The notes below the pieces were generated by a model that had not been told where the DNA came from, did not search any database, and saw only the letters and a program-made list of their open reading frames with translations. 64,000 bases of DNA from Mycolicibacterium bacteremicum. GTDB lineage: Bacteria; Actinomycetota; Actinomycetes; Mycobacteriales; Mycobacteriaceae. The position numbers were made by a program, and so were the translations under genes. The stretch lies in NCBI RefSeq assembly GCF_943913955.1, contig NZ_CALUAE010000020.1, positions 1 through 64,000 of the forward strand, read 5' to 3'. Shown in pieces: positions 42,446 to 50,859 of this stretch (within the stretch, counting starts at the first letter, position 1; the number at the start of each line of letters is the position of its first letter).

Positions 42446-43299
42446 CAACCAGCCTCCGCTTCTTCCGCGCCGAGACAATCCTCGACGAACGACAACACCC
42501 GACCGTGATAGGTCTGCGCCGACAGGCCGACGCTCAGATTGTGCCCGCTGTCGGGCATGTGGTTGACCGTCACCCGCGGCGACACGGTGAACAGCCCGGT
42601 GATGGCCGCCAGCGCCTCCGCGGAGGTGTCCCACACCCGCTCGTGCCCGGCCACGCTGTACTGCACCGGAACCCGCACGCGGGCGGCCAGTTCGGCGAAG
42701 TCGCGCCGGGCCCAGTTCGCGGTCACCGCGGCCTCGTAGGTGACGCCGGGGGCCGACAGCGCGCCGGTCAGCACCTCGGGCGGATACAGCTCGGCAGGCT
42801 CCCACAACAACTCGCGCAGTCCCGCCGGCCGCCGCGCCACGGTGGCGGTGCTCAATATCTCGGCGGCCTCGGGACGGTAGCGCAGCCCGGTGCCCGCCAC
42901 CTCCACCCCGATGACATCATCGCGGTCGACCGTCATCCGCAGCGCCAGTTCACTTCCCAGCGAGTGTGCGAAGAGGAACAACCCGGCACCGCGCGGACCG
43001 CCGGCCAGGATCTTGTCGACCGCGCCGAAGGCCAGCGCGACCCGGCGGGCCGGATCGTCGAGTTGATCCTGATAGAGCGCGGACGCGCCGTAGCCAGGGC
43101 GGTCCAGGGCGATGACGGTATGCCCCGCTGCGGCAGCGGCCCGTAGCAGGGACAGCTCCGGATGGTCCGGGCAGTCGAAATACGCCGAGGAGGTCGCGCC
43201 GCCATGGATGGCGATGATGACCGCGCGTGGATCCGGCACGGCGGCGACGCGGGCCGACATCGGCACCGCGTCGACCAACACGACGCGGTTGGTTGTCAT
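42445..43299 (-). CDS. alpha/beta hydrolase
   Basis: This 284-residue hydrolase has an oxyanion region AIHGGATSSAYFD, nucleophile elbow FAHSLGSELAL and a C-terminal His in MPDSGHNLSVG. The start ATG 43299 (MTTNRVVLVDA) lies directly after an 82-base duplication that also copies this start region. The upstream mini-ORF (43296-43424) ends inside this start. Substrate unknown. Confidence 0.87.
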   Translation of the reverse strand: MTTNRVVLVDAVPMSARVAAVPDPRAVIIAIHGGATSSAYFDCPDHPELSLLRAAAAAGHTVIALDRPGYGASALYQDQLDDPARRVALAFGAVDKILAGGPRGAGLFLFAHSLGSELALRMTVDRDDVIGVEVAGTGLRYRPEAAEILSTATVARRPAGLRELLWEPAELYPPEVLTGALSAPGVTYEAAVTANWARRDFAELAARVRVPVQYSVAGHERVWDTSAEALAAITGLFTVSPRVTVNHMPDSGHNLSVGLSAQTYHGRVLSFVEDCLGAEEAEAG

Positions 43300-43416
43300 T
43301 GCTCGGCCGCCGTTCGCTCCGGTCCTCGCTCGTGCCTCGCTGCGATCCTCACTCGCGTCGGCCTTCGCGGTTGGTTGTCATTGCTCGGCCGCCGTTCGCT
43401 CCGGTCCTCGCTCGTG
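43285..43416 (-). repeat. 82-base tandem duplication with coupled mini-ORF at hydrolase start
   Basis: A block of about 50 bases containing the hydrolase start region is repeated at 43285-43334 and 43367-43416, a period of 82. On the minus strand an ATG at 43424 opens a 42-codon Arg/Glu-rich frame (beginning MADTSEDRSERRPSND) that ends at 43296 inside the hydrolase start, as ATGA. The duplication looks recent, because the copies are almost identical. It is a start-region duplication similar in effect to the MIRU-like units. Confidence 0.6.
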
Positions 43417-43438
43417 TCGGCCATCGCGGCCGGCAGAG

Positions 43439-45085
43439 CTAGCCATCGGTGCGCAGCAGGATCACCCCGGACGGCGTCAGACCGCCGCTGCTGACGACGG
43501 CGACGCGGGCGTCGGCGACCTGTCGGTCACCGGCCTCCCCGCGCAGCTGGGACACCGCCTCGTGCACCAGTCCCATACCGTGCGTGCGGCCGTGGGACAG
43601 CTGGCCGCCGTGGGTGTTGAGCGGGATGGTCCCGTCCCGCGCGATCGCGCTGCCGCCGTCGAGAAAATCCTTCGCCTCGCCGATCCCGCAGAACCCCAGC
43701 GCCTCCAGCCAGGACAGGCAGTTGAAGGTGAATCCGTCATAGAGCTGGGCGACGTCGACGTCGTCGGGCCGCAACGATGTGCGGGTCCACAGATGGGCGG
43801 CCTGGCCGAGCACCTGCGGCTCGTGGGTGAGCGTGGTCTGGTCCCAGTCCGTGCGTTCGATGATCTGGGTGCCGACGGCCTCGAAGTAGACGGGCTTCTT
43901 CGGTGCGTCCGCGGCGGCGTCGACGGCGGAGACGACGACCGCGACCGCACCGTCGCACGGGACGTCGCAGTCGTAGAGCCCGAACGGCGTGGTGATCGGG
44001 CGGGCGTTGAGATAGTCGTCCATCGTCATCGGATCGCGATAGATGGCCGTCGGGTTGAGCGCCGCGTTGGCTCGCTGGTTCAGCGCGATCCAGCCGAGGG
44101 TCTCCCTGGTGGTGCCGTACCGGTGGAAATGCCGCTGAGCATTGAGGGCGAGCGTGTGTGCGGCCGAGGTGGCGCCGAACGGCGCCTGCCAGTTGTTGAC
44201 CCGGGCCCCGCCGGGCGGGGTGACCTTGCCCTCCTTCATCAGCTGGTTGAAGGTGGCCTCCCACAGCGTTCGGAAGCACAGCACGTGCCGCGCCATCCCG
44301 GTCGCCACCGCCATCACCGCGGCGATCACCGAACCGCCCGGTCCGAAGGTGTCCATACCGCCGTTGATCCAGGTGGGCCGCAGTCCCAGGGCGTTCTCCA
44401 GAGCCGTGCACCCGCCCTCGCCCATCCCCATCGCATCCATGGCCGGGTAGGTCGACAGACCGTCGATATCGGCCAGCGTCAGCCCGGCGTCGGCGATGGC
44501 GGCCTCGGCCGCCTCGATCGTCAGCGACAGCGGCGAAACCATCAGCCGGCGTCCGAGTTTCGACGCCCCGATACCGGTGATGGCTGCCGCGTCCTCGAAC
44601 TTGTCCTTGGTCAGCCGGGGGCGGACGAAGGTGGCGAAGTCCTGCGGGGCGATCTCGTCCTCGGGCAGCGGTGCGGTCTCGGGCTCGGCGGTCGGACGGA
44701 ACAACGGTAACCAGACATCGTCATGCTGCTCGAAGACCACCTCCACGACGCGGCCGAGTTCGAGCTCGGCGGGCTCGGAGCCGATGATGTTCGTGGTGAG
44801 CCGGACGCGCGGATCCTCTTCGATCGCCACCTGCGCGACGACGTAGGGGGCAGGAAGACCCGGGATGGAGAAACGCTCGTTGACGGTGAAGGCCGACAGC
44901 ACGGCGCGGCCGGACACCTCGTGCGGGCTGAGGTTGTGGCTGCCGCAGTACCGGCAGATCGGCTGCGGCGGGTGGATGAGCGACTTGCAGTCGTCGCAAC
45001 CCTGGATGCGCAACACGCCGTCGGCGCCGGAGGTCCAGAAGAATTCGTTGTCGAAGGTCAACTGCGGCAGCGGAAGTCGGCTCAT
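43439..45085 (-). CDS. DUF35 OB-fold / lipid-transfer-protein thiolase fusion
   Basis: This 548-residue protein has an N-terminal DUF35 domain, with a zinc ribbon CDDCKSLIHPPQPICRYC and an OB fold (about residues 1-140), joined to an SCP2-thiolase-like domain from ITGIGASKLGRR onward. The usual nucleophilic Cys of thiolases is absent (CFRTLWEATF region), while LYDGFTFNCLSWLEALGFC and THGGQLSHGRTHGMG are present, as in Ltp2-type retro-aldolases. In steroid degraders Ltp2 needs the separate DUF35 domain of ChsH2 to cleave side-chain beta-hydroxyacyl-CoAs. Here both are one chain. The start ATG 45085 overlaps the ferredoxin stop. Confidence 0.88.
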   Translation of the reverse strand: MSRLPLPQLTFDNEFFWTSGADGVLRIQGCDDCKSLIHPPQPICRYCGSHNLSPHEVSGRAVLSAFTVNERFSIPGLPAPYVVAQVAIEEDPRVRLTTNIIGSEPAELELGRVVEVVFEQHDDVWLPLFRPTAEPETAPLPEDEIAPQDFATFVRPRLTKDKFEDAAAITGIGASKLGRRLMVSPLSLTIEAAEAAIADAGLTLADIDGLSTYPAMDAMGMGEGGCTALENALGLRPTWINGGMDTFGPGGSVIAAVMAVATGMARHVLCFRTLWEATFNQLMKEGKVTPPGGARVNNWQAPFGATSAAHTLALNAQRHFHRYGTTRETLGWIALNQRANAALNPTAIYRDPMTMDDYLNARPITTPFGLYDCDVPCDGAVAVVVSAVDAAADAPKKPVYFEAVGTQIIERTDWDQTTLTHEPQVLGQAAHLWTRTSLRPDDVDVAQLYDGFTFNCLSWLEALGFCGIGEAKDFLDGGSAIARDGTIPLNTHGGQLSHGRTHGMGLVHEAVSQLRGEAGDRQVADARVAVVSSGGLTPSGVILLRTDG

Positions 45086-45387
45086 CGGGTCATATCCCAC
45101 TGGGCGGCATCGGCATCGGTGCGAAGGTTGTCCAGATCGGGCTCCGCCAGCGTGGGCGGCGGCGGGTCATCGGGGCGCCGCTCGGCGATCTCCAGGATGG
45201 CGTGCACCGGACAGTCCAGCAGCGCGCGCTGCACGTCCGCGCGGTCCTGCTCGGGAATGATCCCGTCACCGACCAGCACGGCGTACCCCCAGTCGTCGAG
45301 CGAGAAGTACTCCGGGGCGTGCCGGGCGCAGATGCCGAACCCGTCGCACAGGGTCCGGTCCAGTTTGATCCGCATCGGGTCGCTCAC
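45082..45387 (-). CDS. ferredoxin (CxxFxxC type) with C-terminal extension
   Basis: This 101-residue protein has the cluster motif CDGFGIC and DCPVHAI, so the tuning position is Phe (CXXF). After the ferredoxin fold it continues for about 30 residues of acidic/Pro-rich tail (ERRPDDPPPPTLAEPDL), unlike the other ferredoxins here. It is coupled by overlap to both neighbours: the NuoF-like gene before it and the DUF35-Ltp fusion after it. Electron exchange with the NuoF-like protein is the natural inference. Confidence 0.88.
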   Translation of the reverse strand: MSDPMRIKLDRTLCDGFGICARHAPEYFSLDDWGYAVLVGDGIIPEQDRADVQRALLDCPVHAILEIAERRPDDPPPPTLAEPDLDNLRTDADAAQWDMTR

Positions 45388-46667
45388 AGGGACTCCACTT
45401 CGAAGGGCCGCAGTGCGTCATAGGGGGCGGCGCCGCCGCGGTCACCGGCCAGCAGGCGGGTGACGTCGGCACCGAACATCGCCAGCATGCTCGCGGCGAT
45501 GTTGCAGGCGGCATCCAGCGTCGCGCACGCGCCGCGCCCGCGCAGCACCGTCGACCAGCGCTGCAGCCGGGCCACGTCATCGGCGTCGGCGACGCCGTCG
45601 CGCAGGGCCCTGGCCGCCGCCGCCATCGCCGCGGTGCCGTTGAAGCACGAGCCGCACTGATCGGCATTCTCCCGGTCGTAGTACGCCAGCACCGCCGCGC
45701 CGACCGCGACGGGACATTCCTCGGTGATGACCGAGACTGCGCCGCAACCGAGTCCGCTGCCGACCGCCTGCAGGGCCGCATGGTCCAGGGTGGTGTCCAG
45801 GATGCGCCGGTCCAGCATGCCGGCGAAGTACCCGCCCATCAGCGCGCCGCGCACCTGGTCGATGTCGATACCGTGCCGGGCCAGCAGGTCGGCCGCGGGC
45901 ACGCCGAGGGGCAGTTCGTAGAGTCCGGGCGCGCGGCCGCCGCCGGTGACGGTGGCCAGGTACGTGCCGGGGGAGCCGTCGGTGCCGACCTCGCGGTAGA
46001 CCGCCGCCCCGTGTCGGTGCACGAACGGCAGATTGGCCAGTGTCTCGACATTGCAGACCGCGGTCGGCAGGCCGCCCACGCCCTCCTCGAAGACGCGCGG
46101 CGGCTTGTCGGTCGGCTTGGCGGGTCCACCGTTGATGGCGCGCACCGCCGCCGATTCCTCGCCGGCCACATACGCCGGTGCCACCGTGCGCACGCCGACC
46201 GTCACACCGTCGAGCTCGCCGGTCAGTTCGGCGAGTGCGGCGTGCACGGCCTCGGCCGACGCCGGATCCGAGACATAGACGTGGGCGTGCCGGGCACCGA
46301 CGATCTGTGCCGCCAGCCGCAGGCCGTCCAGCACCAGGTGCGGACGGTTGCGCAGCAACCAGCGGTCCTTCACCGAGGCGGGTTCGCCCTCCTCGCCGTT
46401 GGCGACCAGCACGGTGTCCTGTCCGCGTGCCGATGCCCGGCGCACCGTGCTGAGTTTGACGGCCATCGGGAAGGCCGCGCCACCCCGGCCGAGGACCCCG
46501 GCCGCGCCGATGCCCTCGAGCAGGGCGTGGGCATCCGACAGCGGGCGGTACCCACCCGAATCGCGGTACTGCGCCAGCGTTTCGCGCCCCTCGGCGGTAC
46601 GCAGCAGGCGCGCGGTCAGACCCGGCCAGACGGTCACGGTCAGTTCGGTGTTCATCGCCGTACTCAT
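45384..46667 (-). CDS. NuoF-like flavoprotein (NADH dehydrogenase 51-kDa family)
   Basis: This 427-residue protein has the FMN/NADH-binding VLGRGGAAFPMAVKLS and VANGEEGEPASVKDRWLL, the SLBB-like part, and an iron-sulfur region QCGSCFNGT with later Cys in GACATLDAACNI. The canonical CxxCxxC is reduced to CxxC followed by FNG, so the 4Fe-4S site is incomplete or uses a distal Cys. Stand-alone NuoF-like proteins next to a ferredoxin can act as NAD(P)H:ferredoxin oxidoreductases. The start ATG 46667 has GAAGGG nine bases upstream. Its start is only 20 bases from the divergent gene at 46688. Confidence 0.85.
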   Translation of the reverse strand: MSTAMNTELTVTVWPGLTARLLRTAEGRETLAQYRDSGGYRPLSDAHALLEGIGAAGVLGRGGAAFPMAVKLSTVRRASARGQDTVLVANGEEGEPASVKDRWLLRNRPHLVLDGLRLAAQIVGARHAHVYVSDPASAEAVHAALAELTGELDGVTVGVRTVAPAYVAGEESAAVRAINGGPAKPTDKPPRVFEEGVGGLPTAVCNVETLANLPFVHRHGAAVYREVGTDGSPGTYLATVTGGGRAPGLYELPLGVPAADLLARHGIDIDQVRGALMGGYFAGMLDRRILDTTLDHAALQAVGSGLGCGAVSVITEECPVAVGAAVLAYYDRENADQCGSCFNGTAAMAAAARALRDGVADADDVARLQRWSTVLRGRGACATLDAACNIAASMLAMFGADVTRLLAGDRGGAAPYDALRPFEVESL

Positions 46668-46687
46668 ATCCGGCTACCCTTCCCTGC

Positions 46688-47149
46688 ATGCGGACGGCGG
46701 TGGTGCGGATCGGGGTCGACCCGGCGGGCGGTCTGACCGTCGAGCAATTGCGCAGCGGCAAGGCCGAATTGGTCAGGCTGGCCACCGATGCCGATGCCCG
46801 GGTGATCGACAACGGTCTGGAGCATTCGCGAGAGGCCGAGATCCTGATGGAGGGTAGCGATGCCGCCGCCCTGCAGGAGCGGGCGCTGGCGATGTGCGCG
46901 GTGGCTTTCGGCACCGACCCGGTGGTGGGGGTGCTGACCTTCGTCAGCCACGGCACCGATGACGACGCGCACGGTGTGCTGGCGGGTTTCGGGTTGACGG
47001 GTCAGGTGCACCGGTATCCCAGCGGCCAGGGCTGGGACGTCGTGGAGGTGACGTTGAGCCGCGCCGATCTGCGCCGGGTGCCGGAAAGCCGGATCCACAC
47101 CGCGCTGGAGGCCTCGCTCAACAGCGAGGTGCGCATCGTGGCGACCTGA
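46688..47149 (+). CDS. conserved hypothetical protein
   Basis: I do not recognise this 153-residue protein. It begins MRTAVVRIGVDPAGGLTVEQ, has GTDPVVGVLTFVSHGTDDDA in the middle and ends in RIHTALEASLNSEVRIVAT, an alpha/beta pattern without signal or membrane segments. It is divergent from the NuoF-like gene with only 20 bases between starts and has no clear ribosome-binding site, so the transcript may be leaderless. It stops six bases before the convergent hydrolase gene. Confidence 0.6.
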   Translation: MRTAVVRIGVDPAGGLTVEQLRSGKAELVRLATDADARVIDNGLEHSREAEILMEGSDAAALQERALAMCAVAFGTDPVVGVLTFVSHGTDDDAHGVLAGFGLTGQVHRYPSGQGWDVVEVTLSRADLRRVPESRIHTALEASLNSEVRIVAT

Positions 47150-47154
47150 GTTCA

Positions 47155-48045
47155 TCAACTCAGGAAGTCCAGGATCGGCGGCGCGGCCTGCACCCATGTG
47201 TCGAAGAGGCAGAAGGTCTTTCCGCCACTGCGGGCGAATTTCTCGCCGGCCCGCTCCCAGGCGTCCTCCGGCCAGGGCGGGTCGATCAGCGTGGAGCCCT
47301 TGATCAGGCAGCTCACCTCCAGCGAGGTGCGCTTGGGGTGATCCCAGTCGTTCTCGCCGCCCCGGATGATCAGCGTGGGCACGGTGATGTTGTCGAACAT
47401 CTCGTCGGGCACCCCGGGAATGGTCTGGCCGGGCTTGGGCACGAAGGCGTTGAGCCAGCGCAGCATGACCTTCAGATAGGCGTCGGCATCCAGGGCGAGC
47501 AGCCGCTGCCGGTTGTCCGGGTTCTGCTCGATACGCTCGCGCCATTCGGGCACGTTGAGCAGACCCTCGGTGCCCAGCCCGCGGACGGCCAGGATGCTGG
47601 GGATCACGTAGTGACCGCCCAGCACGAAGGATCCGTAGACACCGCCGACGATGTTCCACACCACCAGTTTCCGGACGATCTCCGGGTACAGCATGGTGGT
47701 GAGCATGGAATCGCGGGCCCCGCCCGAGCCGCCCAGGATGATCACCGGGCCGTCGTGCACCGCGGTCACCAGCTTGTGCAGCGTCTCCGCGCGCATGTGC
47801 GATTCGCTCTCGCCGTAGAACTGCACCGCGGACTTGCCGCAGTTCGGCCGGTCCCACAGCAGCACCCGGTAGCCGCCGGCCACCAGCGCCTCGGCCAGGG
47901 GCCGCAACCCCGGGATGTCCTTGCTGAAGCGGCCACCCGGGGTCAGTGCGATCAGTTCCCCGGTATCGCCGAGGATCTCGTAGACGACGTCGCCGCCGTT
48001 GATCTCGATGGACTGCTCACCGGGGCCTAGGGTCAATTCACTCAT
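47155..48045 (-). CDS. alpha/beta hydrolase
   Basis: This 296-residue hydrolase has an oxyanion region ALTPGGRFSKDIPGL, nucleophile elbow ILGGSGGARDS and the fold pattern of epoxide-hydrolase/meta-cleavage-type hydrolases (LLWDRPNCGKSAV). The expected C-terminal His is not obvious near the end (FCLFDTWVQAAPP), so the triad may be atypical. The start ATG 48045 (MSELTLGPG) overlaps the mini-ORF stop as ATGA. It lies downstream of a Rieske ferredoxin and two amidohydrolase-2 genes. Confidence 0.8.
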   Translation of the reverse strand: MSELTLGPGEQSIEINGGDVVYEILGDTGELIALTPGGRFSKDIPGLRPLAEALVAGGYRVLLWDRPNCGKSAVQFYGESESHMRAETLHKLVTAVHDGPVIILGGSGGARDSMLTTMLYPEIVRKLVVWNIVGGVYGSFVLGGHYVIPSILAVRGLGTEGLLNVPEWRERIEQNPDNRQRLLALDADAYLKVMLRWLNAFVPKPGQTIPGVPDEMFDNITVPTLIIRGGENDWDHPKRTSLEVSCLIKGSTLIDPPWPEDAWERAGEKFARSGGKTFCLFDTWVQAAPPILDFLS

Positions 48046-48110
48046 GCGGTTACCTCGCAGGCTCGGTTCCCGCACTCCAGATCCATGATTCGTTCGCAAG
48101 CTTCACTCAT
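48042..48110 (-). repeat. MIRU-like mini-ORF between Rieske ferredoxin and hydrolase
   Basis: This 69-base unit encodes 22 residues beginning MSEACERIMDLECG and ending NRACEVTA. It starts inside the Rieske ferredoxin stop and ends inside the hydrolase start (ATGA at both ends). It matches the units at 8245-8369 at most positions and shares the RACEVT ending with 58889-58957. Confidence 0.7.
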
Positions 48111-48568
48111 GCCTGCACCAGGACATCGTTGCCGACCACCCGGACCGGGTAGGTGCGGATACTCCACTCGGGCTTGACCGCGGTGGTGCCGGTGGCGAGT
48201 TCGAAGCCCCACTGGTGCCACGGGCAGAAGATGAACTCCTTGTCGCGCACCATGACCGAGTCTCCGGGCACGTTCTCGTCGACGATGTTGAGTCCGCGTG
48301 CGCGTCCGGCGCACAACGGGCCGCCCTCGTGCGGGCAATAGTTGGCGATCGCATAGAACGTGCCGTTGACGTTGTACACCCCGACGCCGTGGCGGCCGAT
48401 CGGCACCAGTTTGTGTGTGCCGTGTGGGATCTCGTCGACCGTGGCGACGACGTGTTCACGCCCCTGTGCCAATCGCGGGGCCTGCCCCGGTGCCAATTGC
48501 GGGGCCTGCCCCGGTGCCAATTGCGGGGCCTGCCCCGGTTCAAGACGGGGCGTCTTCTCCTGCTCCAT
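48107..48568 (-). CDS. Rieske 2Fe-2S ferredoxin with N-terminal repeats
   Basis: This 153-residue protein has a Rieske domain with CPHEGGPLC and FCPWHQWGFEL, so C-x-H and C-x2-H ligands are both present. It acts as electron carrier or as the soluble Rieske component of an oxygenase. The N terminus (residues 8-35) is made of PGQAPQLA repeats encoded by a perfect 24-base DNA repeat (48478-48549). It is the only stand-alone Rieske ferredoxin in the window, and could donate to any of the oxygenases, including the one lacking its own cluster His. Confidence 0.88.
   Translation of the reverse strand: MEQEKTPRLEPGQAPQLAPGQAPQLAPGQAPRLAQGREHVVATVDEIPHGTHKLVPIGRHGVGVYNVNGTFYAIANYCPHEGGPLCAGRARGLNIVDENVPGDSVMVRDKEFIFCPWHQWGFELATGTTAVKPEWSIRTYPVRVVGNDVLVQA
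48478..48549 (-). repeat. 24-base tandem repeat within the Rieske ferredoxin gene
   Basis: About three in-frame copies of a 24-base unit (GGGGCCTGCCCCGGTGCCAA plus TTGC) encode PGQAPQLA repeats at the N terminus. The copies are nearly identical. This length is divisible by three, so copy-number change would keep the frame. Confidence 0.75.
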
Positions 48569-48571
48569 CGG

Positions 48572-49717
48572 TCAGAAGACCCTGACCTGGCCCTCAAGCG
48601 CCGGAACGGTTTCCGGCACGTTGCGGTAAGTGGCCTGGGCGTTGCGGAACATGATCGGTTCGCGGGCATGCTCGGGCAGATGTTTGACCAGCCAGCGCGG
48701 ATCGTCGAACGTCCAGTGCGGGTAGTCGCTGCTGAACAGCAGGATCTTCTCGCATTCCATCCACTCGAAGGCCCGGGTCAACTCGGTCTTGTCCTCCGGG
48801 TAATCCAACGGCTGGGTGGTGAACTTGATGTGGTCCTTGACGTACTCGCTGGGCTTGCGCTTGATGTCCACCCAGGACTTGCGAGCCTCGTAGAGTGCGT
48901 CCATCCGCCACATCAGCGGCAGGATCCAGGTGAACGCGTGCTCGACGAAGACGATCTTCAGCGTCGGGTGGCGGTCGAAGGTGCCGTCGAAGATCAGACT
49001 CATCACCTGATTGGCGGCCAGCAGCGAGTAGGTGACCATGAAGTCGTGGTTGTAGCTGGGCAGCCCGACCGGCGGCATGGGTAGCTCGTCGTAATGGCTG
49101 CGGGACAGATGGCAGCTGACCGGAATGTCGTGCTTGGTCGCGGCCGCCCAGATCGGGTCGTACTTCGGGTTGCCCCAGGACGGGCGTGGCTCGGCCTTGA
49201 TCAGGATCTGGGACATGAACGGGTGGTCGGCCCAGTTCTCTATTTCCTCGACACTCTTCTCCGGCTCCTCGATGGCCAGGCAGATGGAGCCGCGCCACCG
49301 CTCGTGCCAGTTGTTCTTGCTGTCCAGCCAGTGGTTGGCCTGCCAGTGGTTGAGCGCCACCGACATCGCGTGCTGGGCCTCCGGGATGCGGGCCGGGTAT
49401 GCGGCGGGCTCCAGGATGCAGACGTCCGCGCCGGCCTCCATGATCAACTGCTTGAACGCGAGTTCGGGATCGCTGCAGGCGAATTCGCCGTCGGCGGGGA
49501 AGGCGTCCAGACGCATCGCGTAGGAGTGCGCATAGTCGGGGGCGTCGTAGTAGATCTGGTCGCCGACCTTGTGGGTGCCGAAGTACTTGCTGCGCCAGGG
49601 CTCCGGGATGTACTGGCCGAGGTCGCCGGAGCGCGGCGCGGGATGGACATCGGAGTCGACGCAGCGCACCCCGATGCGTTCGGCGGCGGGCACCCGGGGA
49701 TTGGCGGTGGTGGTCAT
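48572..49717 (-). CDS. amidohydrolase family 2 protein
   Basis: This 381-residue TIM-barrel metal-dependent hydrolase has RCVDSDVHPAPRSGDL at the N terminus, PVSCHLSRSHYDELP for the mid-barrel His region, IVFVEHAFTWILPLMWRMD, and the C-terminal LFSSDYPHWTFDDPRW with the metal Asp. The start ATG 49717 overlaps the stop of the paralogue upstream as ATGA. Pairs of such proteins are frequent in mycobacterial and rhodococcal degradation islands and may form heteromers acting as C-C hydrolase or decarboxylase. Confidence 0.85.
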   Translation of the reverse strand: MTTTANPRVPAAERIGVRCVDSDVHPAPRSGDLGQYIPEPWRSKYFGTHKVGDQIYYDAPDYAHSYAMRLDAFPADGEFACSDPELAFKQLIMEAGADVCILEPAAYPARIPEAQHAMSVALNHWQANHWLDSKNNWHERWRGSICLAIEEPEKSVEEIENWADHPFMSQILIKAEPRPSWGNPKYDPIWAAATKHDIPVSCHLSRSHYDELPMPPVGLPSYNHDFMVTYSLLAANQVMSLIFDGTFDRHPTLKIVFVEHAFTWILPLMWRMDALYEARKSWVDIKRKPSEYVKDHIKFTTQPLDYPEDKTELTRAFEWMECEKILLFSSDYPHWTFDDPRWLVKHLPEHAREPIMFRNAQATYRNVPETVPALEGQVRVF

Positions 49718-50826
49718 AGGCGTGCCTCCTCGTTCGCGATTGCCCCGACTTCGATCCCGTACAGCCCAGCGGCATTGCGCCAGCACAGTTTGTCGCGCTG
49801 CTCGGCGCTGTAGGCGCCGGGCACGCTCAGCTCGTTGAGCTGCCAGTGCGGATAGCTGGAGCCGTACATCACCATGTCGTCTTTGCCGGTGAAACCGGCC
49901 CATTCACCGGCGAATTCGACATCACCGGGGCCGTCGAGGCTGCCCTCGACAAAGAACACATGCCCGGGCAGATAGTCACTGGGCATCTTCGGCGCCCAGG
50001 GGGTCTGTTCCAGATGCGGCCGGCCGAAGCAGTCCATCCGCCAGATGAACGGGGTCAGCAGGTCGGCGGCGCCGTCGGCCCAGACGAACTTCAGCTCCGG
50101 CCACTTCTCGAACACGCCCTCGGCGATCATGTTCATCAGGTGATAGAGGAAGTTCAGCGCGGTGAATCCGACGTACTGCTCGTAGGTACGGGTGAGCCCG
50201 TTCGGGGTGGGTGGCAGCATCACCCCGGAGCCCACCTCGAAGTGCACGGCCACCGGCAGACCCGCGTCCACGGCAGCCTCCCAGAGCGGCCAGAACTGGG
50301 GTTTGCCATAGAGTTCGCGGGACTGCAGCGGAATGCCGAGTTGAACCACCCGCGGATGGTCCTTGTACTTGTCGATCTCACGCAGCGCGCCGGTGATGTC
50401 GTCCGGGTTGACCCGGATGGTGCCGCGGAAGCGCTCCCCGTACTCGGCGTGCTGCAGCCAGCGGCTCACCATCATCTCGTTGTGCGCGGCGGCCAGCGCG
50501 GAGCCCAGGTGACGGTCGGGCATGATGCCGCGGGTCATCGGATGCAGGATCGCGATGTCGACGCCGCGGTCGACGAACAGGTGCTGGGCGGCCACCGCCG
50601 GGTCCGAGCCGGGGTACTGACCGTCGGGACCCTGTGTGCGCGGGGCATATTCGCCGCCGGGCGCGCCGTACCAGTCCATCTCGTAGTCCGGGAATCCCCG
50701 GCTGCGGAACGGTTCCTGCAGGAAGTTCTTGCGCAGGTCCTTGTTCGACTCGACGAAGATGTGCACGCTGGCATCGATCACGGGTGTGCGCACCACACCG
50801 CCCGCACCGTCCGGCAGGTCCCTCAT
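49714..50826 (-). CDS. amidohydrolase family 2 protein
   Basis: This 370-residue paralogue has PVIDASVHIFVESN at the N terminus (D-x3-H in place of D-x-H), PVAVHFEVGSGVMLPP, FVWADGAADLLTPFIWRMD and MYGSSYPHWQLNEL. Some metal-binding residues of the partner (for example Asp in SSDYPHW) are changed to Ser in SSYPHW, so this copy may be structural. It starts the minus operon down to 47155. A GAGAAT-family site lies 34 bases upstream, and the gap is shared with the divergent acyl-CoA dehydrogenase pair. Confidence 0.82.
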   Translation of the reverse strand: MRDLPDGAGGVVRTPVIDASVHIFVESNKDLRKNFLQEPFRSRGFPDYEMDWYGAPGGEYAPRTQGPDGQYPGSDPAVAAQHLFVDRGVDIAILHPMTRGIMPDRHLGSALAAAHNEMMVSRWLQHAEYGERFRGTIRVNPDDITGALREIDKYKDHPRVVQLGIPLQSRELYGKPQFWPLWEAAVDAGLPVAVHFEVGSGVMLPPTPNGLTRTYEQYVGFTALNFLYHLMNMIAEGVFEKWPELKFVWADGAADLLTPFIWRMDCFGRPHLEQTPWAPKMPSDYLPGHVFFVEGSLDGPGDVEFAGEWAGFTGKDDMVMYGSSYPHWQLNELSVPGAYSAEQRDKLCWRNAAGLYGIEVGAIANEEARL

Positions 50827-50859
50827 GGACCCCAGTGTAGATCCTTGTTCTTCAATATC

